DNA from: Paenibacillus xylanexedens
GTDB lineage: Bacteria > Bacillota > Bacilli > Paenibacillales > Paenibacillaceae
Direction: 5' to 3'
Length of the DNA stretch: 64,000 nucleotides
NCBI RefSeq assembly: GCF_001908275.1
Contig: NZ_CP018620.1
Span: forward strand, 1,674,001-1,738,000
A model generated the notes under the pieces. That model saw only the letters and a program-made list of their open reading frames with translations. It was not told the DNA's origin and ran no database searches. Below are positions 61,032-64,000 of this stretch, piece after piece (the stretch's first letter is position 1; every line of letters starts with the position of its first letter). The translations under genes and the position numbers were made by a program.

Positions 61032-61724
61032 ATGAGCAAGAAAATTCTAATTGCTGATGATAACAGTGAAATTCGTGAAATTGTAAGGATTTTGTTAGAG
61101 AGTGAGAATTATGAAGTGATTGAAGCGATAGATGGTCAAGATGCGATTGATAAAGTGAACGAAGAGACGGATCTCATTATTTTGGATATGATGATGCCCA
61201 ATAAATCGGGGCTGAAGGCGTGTCTGGAGATTCGTGAAAAAACAAGCGCACCGATCCTGTTTCTCACAGCGAAAACGCAGGATTCTGACAAACAATTGGC
61301 CTTTTCCTCAGGCAGTGATGACTTTTTGTCCAAACCCTTTTCCTATACAGAACTCGTTTCGCGGGTGAAGGCTTTACTGCGGAGGTATTATGTTTATCGG
61401 GGCAAGGAGAAGACCGAAGAAAAGGACCAGATTATCGTTAAGGATCTTACCGTCCATCAGGATTCAAAAGCTGTGTTTGTTGGGGAGAAGGAGATTGCTC
61501 TAACTGAAATTGAATACCAGATCTTGCTGCTGTTGGCTAAGAAGCGACGAAAGGTATTCTCGGCAGAAAATATATATGAGAGTGTTTGGGGGCAACCCTA
61601 CTTTTATACGTGTAATAACACAGTCATGGTTCATATTCGTAATTTGAGAGGCAAACTGGAGGATGACCCGCAGAACCCTAAATATGTGAAGACCGTTTGG
61701 GGGAAGGGGTACAAAATTGAATAG
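61032..61724 (+). CDS. OmpR/PhoB-family response regulator
   Basis: The 230-residue protein has the receiver motif KKILIADDNSEIREI, phospho-acceptor D52 in LIILDMMMPNKSG and Lys in FLSKPFSY, followed by a winged-helix DNA-binding domain (LTEIEYQILLLLAKKRRKVF, YVKTVWGKGYKIE). ATG 61032 has ACGGAGGG upstream; an earlier start at 60972 is unsupported. It overlaps the kinase start, and is VanR-like in layout. Confidence 0.93.
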   Translation: MSKKILIADDNSEIREIVRILLESENYEVIEAIDGQDAIDKVNEETDLIILDMMMPNKSGLKACLEIREKTSAPILFLTAKTQDSDKQLAFSSGSDDFLSKPFSYTELVSRVKALLRRYYVYRGKEKTEEKDQIIVKDLTVHQDSKAVFVGEKEIALTEIEYQILLLLAKKRRKVFSAENIYESVWGQPYFYTCNNTVMVHIRNLRGKLEDDPQNPKYVKTVWGKGYKIE

Positions 61725-63060
61725 ATTATTAATCGGAAAAAAGCTGAAGATAAAACTGGTTCTGGCGGTTGTCATTTCTTTGGTCATTTCCATAAGTGCA
61801 CTCGTTATTTTACAAGTTGTTGGCGAGACTGTATTGGATAGTTATTTAAGCAAATCCACTTTTGTAGAGAACAGGCAGCAAGATGCGCTTGATCGATTCG
61901 AAGCATTTGTGGATAACCAGAACGTGTCAACCCGTAATCATGAGGAACTGTCTGCTTGGATAAGACATGAGCGCTACTTAAATCTGTATATTTTTGCAAA
62001 AGACAAATTGATATTTTCCTCCAACACGGAGATTGATCCTGCCATTAATGAAGAGTTGTTAACTCAATTCGTGCCATCAAAAATACCCATCACCACCATC
62101 CATTTTGCGGATCAGGATGCCCAGATATACTTGGTTAGCTTTTATGAGTATCAATATTACAACCTCATTCTGATTATTGGTGTTTTCATAGCGGCCATTG
62201 TGTTCATTGTTTCCTTTCTACTGATGATTAATAAGAAAACATCTTATATTGGCGTGCTTGAACAAGAGATCAAAATACTCGAAGGTGGAAATTTGGATTA
62301 TTCGATTACGATATCGGGAAAGGATGAACTGTCATCTCTGGCCCAGAGTATTGATGAGATGAGAAAATCATTTGTGGAGCGGCTGGACAGCGAGGAGAGG
62401 GTCAGGATGGCCAACCGTGAATTGATCACGGCGATTTCCCATGATTTGCGAACGCCACTCACGATTCTATTAGGATATATGGATATCATAGAGCTTAACA
62501 AATATAAGACACATGAGGATCTGTTGCAGTATATTCATAATAGCCGGGAGAAGGCCTATCAGATCAAAGTGTTGTCGGACAAACTATTCGAATATTTTAC
62601 GGTATCCTCGGCCGCTGAAGAAGAGGAAGTAGAATTTGAAGTGTATGAGGGCAGAGCGCTTATCGATCAACTCATAGATGAGCAATTAGTGGTTTTGGAC
62701 GATATAGACGTGCAGGTTCAGACAGATGCACATCATGAGGAGTTTTTGCTGGAAATCAATCTGGTCGCCATGCGTCGCGTAATGGATAATATATTTTCAA
62801 ATATTCGAAAATACGCCGATCCAGGGCATCCCGTTCATATCCAGATTTCTTTGAGGCAACAATGGGTTATTCTTGAGGTGGAGAATAAGATTAAACGTGT
62901 TGGCAAAAAGAATGATAGCAACGAAATTGGGCTCGTTAGTTGTCAGAAAATGATTCAGCAGCACAACGGGACGTTGACGGTGTCGCAGGAAAAGGATATC
63001 TTTTCACTACAGATTAAGCTACCTGTCATCTTCAACAAGCCAACTCAGACTCATATTTAA
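61717..63060 (+). CDS. Sensor histidine kinase
   Basis: The 447-residue kinase starts at TTG 61717, 8 bp inside the regulator gene, with AAGGGG upstream. It has two membrane segments (about 12-35 and 148-170), a HAMP-like region, the H-box ELITAISHDLRTPLTILLGY with His242 and a catalytic domain containing MDNIFSNIRKYADPG (N-box). The usual DxGxG G1 box is weak (EVENKIKRVG, then NEIGLVSCQKM), as in some Bacillota kinases. It should phosphorylate the adjacent regulator. Confidence 0.9.
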   Translation: MNRLLIGKKLKIKLVLAVVISLVISISALVILQVVGETVLDSYLSKSTFVENRQQDALDRFEAFVDNQNVSTRNHEELSAWIRHERYLNLYIFAKDKLIFSSNTEIDPAINEELLTQFVPSKIPITTIHFADQDAQIYLVSFYEYQYYNLILIIGVFIAAIVFIVSFLLMINKKTSYIGVLEQEIKILEGGNLDYSITISGKDELSSLAQSIDEMRKSFVERLDSEERVRMANRELITAISHDLRTPLTILLGYMDIIELNKYKTHEDLLQYIHNSREKAYQIKVLSDKLFEYFTVSSAAEEEEVEFEVYEGRALIDQLIDEQLVVLDDIDVQVQTDAHHEEFLLEINLVAMRRVMDNIFSNIRKYADPGHPVHIQISLRQQWVILEVENKIKRVGKKNDSNEIGLVSCQKMIQQHNGTLTVSQEKDIFSLQIKLPVIFNKPTQTHI

Positions 63061-63135
63061 TGGAAGGGAGAGAGACGTTATGATTATTGCGTGCAACAAA
63101 AAATGAACATCGCTCTACCATTCACACTATACAAA

Positions 63136-63161
63136 AAGAGCCATGCGACAGCATGGCTCTT
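63136..63161. terminator. Bidirectional terminator
   Basis: AAGAGCCATGC pairs with GCATGGCTCTT, loop GACA. It lies between the convergent kinase and esterase genes. Confidence 0.75.
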
Positions 63162-63192
63162 ACATATATCGCGAGAGGGCAAGCCTCATGTT

Positions 63193-64000
63193 TTAAACAA
63201 CAGGTGTATTCTGTTTCTTGAAATATTGTTCAATTAGAAACGCGAGCATCGGTCCGGGCTCAGTCTTCTGTAATTGAGCCTGATCGCCAAATTCCATGAG
63301 ATACGGTTGTTCCGTAGTACAAGGAGTCCAATGAGGCATCAGCTTTCCAGTGGAGTCCGAACCGTTTGGATCACCTGTAGCAATAAAGTTGGATAAATAA
63401 TTACACATCTGGCGAGCCAGATCATAATGCTTGCCTGTGAAAGGCCGCCAGCATTTGGCGAGTGTTTCGAAGAAAAACCACAGATCAACGGAGTGAAAAG
63501 TGCCTGGCTGGTCCCAGCCCGGAATCTCGGCGTCGAAGTTATAATAGTAGAGAGGCGTTTCAGACGGATGACCGCTGTTCGCGCGGATGGCGAGCAGAAT
63601 GGCATGTTGGATCATGCGGACCGATGCTTGTTGCAGAGCATGTTCGAATTGGCCGGTATCAGCCTCACATAGCTGCAAAAAGGCAGGAGCATCCTCGCCA
63701 AATAGCTCCACAGCCATCTGCTTCAGTTCTTCCAGATTGGCTGCGGCGGGACGGGTCCAAAATTCGGAAGACGTATGCCCCAGCATTACGGGGATCGCTT
63801 CGCGCTCCTGCTGAACAAAACGAGTAAACGGATCGCCTGCGCAGAATTGTTCGTCGATGACGGTTCCCCAGAAGCTTTTGTATTCGAGTGCTTTGTCACG
63901 GAGATATTCAGCATCCAGTTGTCTCGCCTCAGCCAGGGAAGATACGCCCAGGAAGCTGAAAAATTCAACCCCTGCTTGCTCTGCATCTCGCAGTGTGGAA
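63193..64000 (-). CDS. Type B carboxylesterase (PnbA-like), N-terminus outside window
   Basis: The minus-strand frame is open to the window edge, so only the C-terminal ~268 residues are visible; an internal ATG at 63786 is not the start. IPVMLGHTSSEF fits the conserved G-(T/x)-(N/x)-E segment, and GTFHSVDLWFFFETL matches the region of the catalytic His in para-nitrobenzyl esterases (AFHALEL type). The nucleophile Ser elbow lies outside. It should hydrolyse carboxylic esters. Confidence 0.8.
   Translation of the reverse strand, partial: STLRDAEQAGVEFFSFLGVSSLAEARQLDAEYLRDKALEYKSFWGTVIDEQFCAGDPFTRFVQQEREAIPVMLGHTSSEFWTRPAAANLEELKQMAVELFGEDAPAFLQLCEADTGQFEHALQQASVRMIQHAILLAIRANSGHPSETPLYYYNFDAEIPGWDQPGTFHSVDLWFFFETLAKCWRPFTGKHYDLARQMCNYLSNFIATGDPNGSDSTGKLMPHWTPCTTEQPYLMEFGDQAQLQKTEPGPMLAFLIEQYFKKQNTPVV

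Noticed and set aside
1..64000. CRISPR arrays.
   Set aside because: No regularly spaced identical repeats of 24-40 bp were seen; the 15-bp repeats near 8.1 kb occur only twice.

Overview
The window looks like chromosomal DNA of a low-to-mid G+C Gram-positive bacterium, most likely Paenibacillus or a close relative. Support for this comes from strong AGGAGG-type ribosome sites, frequent TTG/GTG starts, a DUF2536 gene, a MetE-like (YxjG-type) gene, a VanR/VanS-like two-component pair and a PnbA-like esterase. The genus is an inference. The left three quarters (1 to about 48.96 kb) is accessory DNA built from several blocks; the right quarter (about 49.4 to 64 kb) reads as ordinary core genome.

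Block 1 (1-7.4 kb) holds a DUF3800-like gene cut by the window edge, a nuclease-like hypothetical gene, a PIN-like protein with a very acidic repetitive tail, and the end of an integrative element: parA, parB, a frameshifted small gene and a truncated element gene. The matching other end of such elements, a SHOCT-like micro-protein and a large serine recombinase, lies at 30.7-32.6 kb. The conjugation genes expected between them are missing and a defence island sits there instead.

Block 2 (8.3-30.0 kb) is that defence island. A type I restriction-modification operon contains a degenerate methylase fused to a specificity domain, an ADP-ribosylglycohydrolase fused to HsdM, a second HsdM, HsdS and HsdR. 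It is followed by a zinc-protease/HTH protein, a pair of DUF262 proteins (the second with a DUF1524 HNH-type end), a SNF2 helicase plus MORC/MutL-like GHKL ATPase pair, and an opposing DUF4238 gene. Diverged, IS-end-like repeats lie on both sides.

Block 3 (33.4-48.3 kb) is an unfamiliar biosynthetic cluster, all on the plus strand. It has two carrier proteins, an AMP-forming ligase, an ATP-grasp ligase, two BtrH-like cysteine acyltransferase/peptidase-fold proteins, a UDP-glucuronate-decarboxylase-like enzyme, a GT-B glycosyltransferase, two radical SAM enzymes, an ABC exporter (one ATPase, two permeases) and two methyltransferases. I infer that it makes and exports a small glycosylated, amino-acylated and methylated product. 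There is no NRPS or PKS megasynthase and no visible precursor peptide.

Block 3 ends in a decayed AIPR-type abortive-infection gene joined to a 5'-truncated, nonsense-mutated RlmD-type rRNA methyltransferase gene. A second RlmD-like C-terminal tail overlaps the end of the serine recombinase, which suggests that rlmD is the integration target and that islands have accumulated there.

Block 4 (49.4-64 kb) carries a ketopantoate-reductase-like gene with a divergent TetR regulator, an LRR/zinc-ribbon membrane protein, two GNAT acetyltransferases, DUF2536, a tRNA-dihydrouridine synthase, an ankyrin protein, an SF0329-like protein, a MetE-like protein, a TVP38/DedA-type membrane protein, a response regulator/histidine kinase pair and a partial type B carboxylesterase. 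I saw no rRNA, tRNA or CRISPR array.
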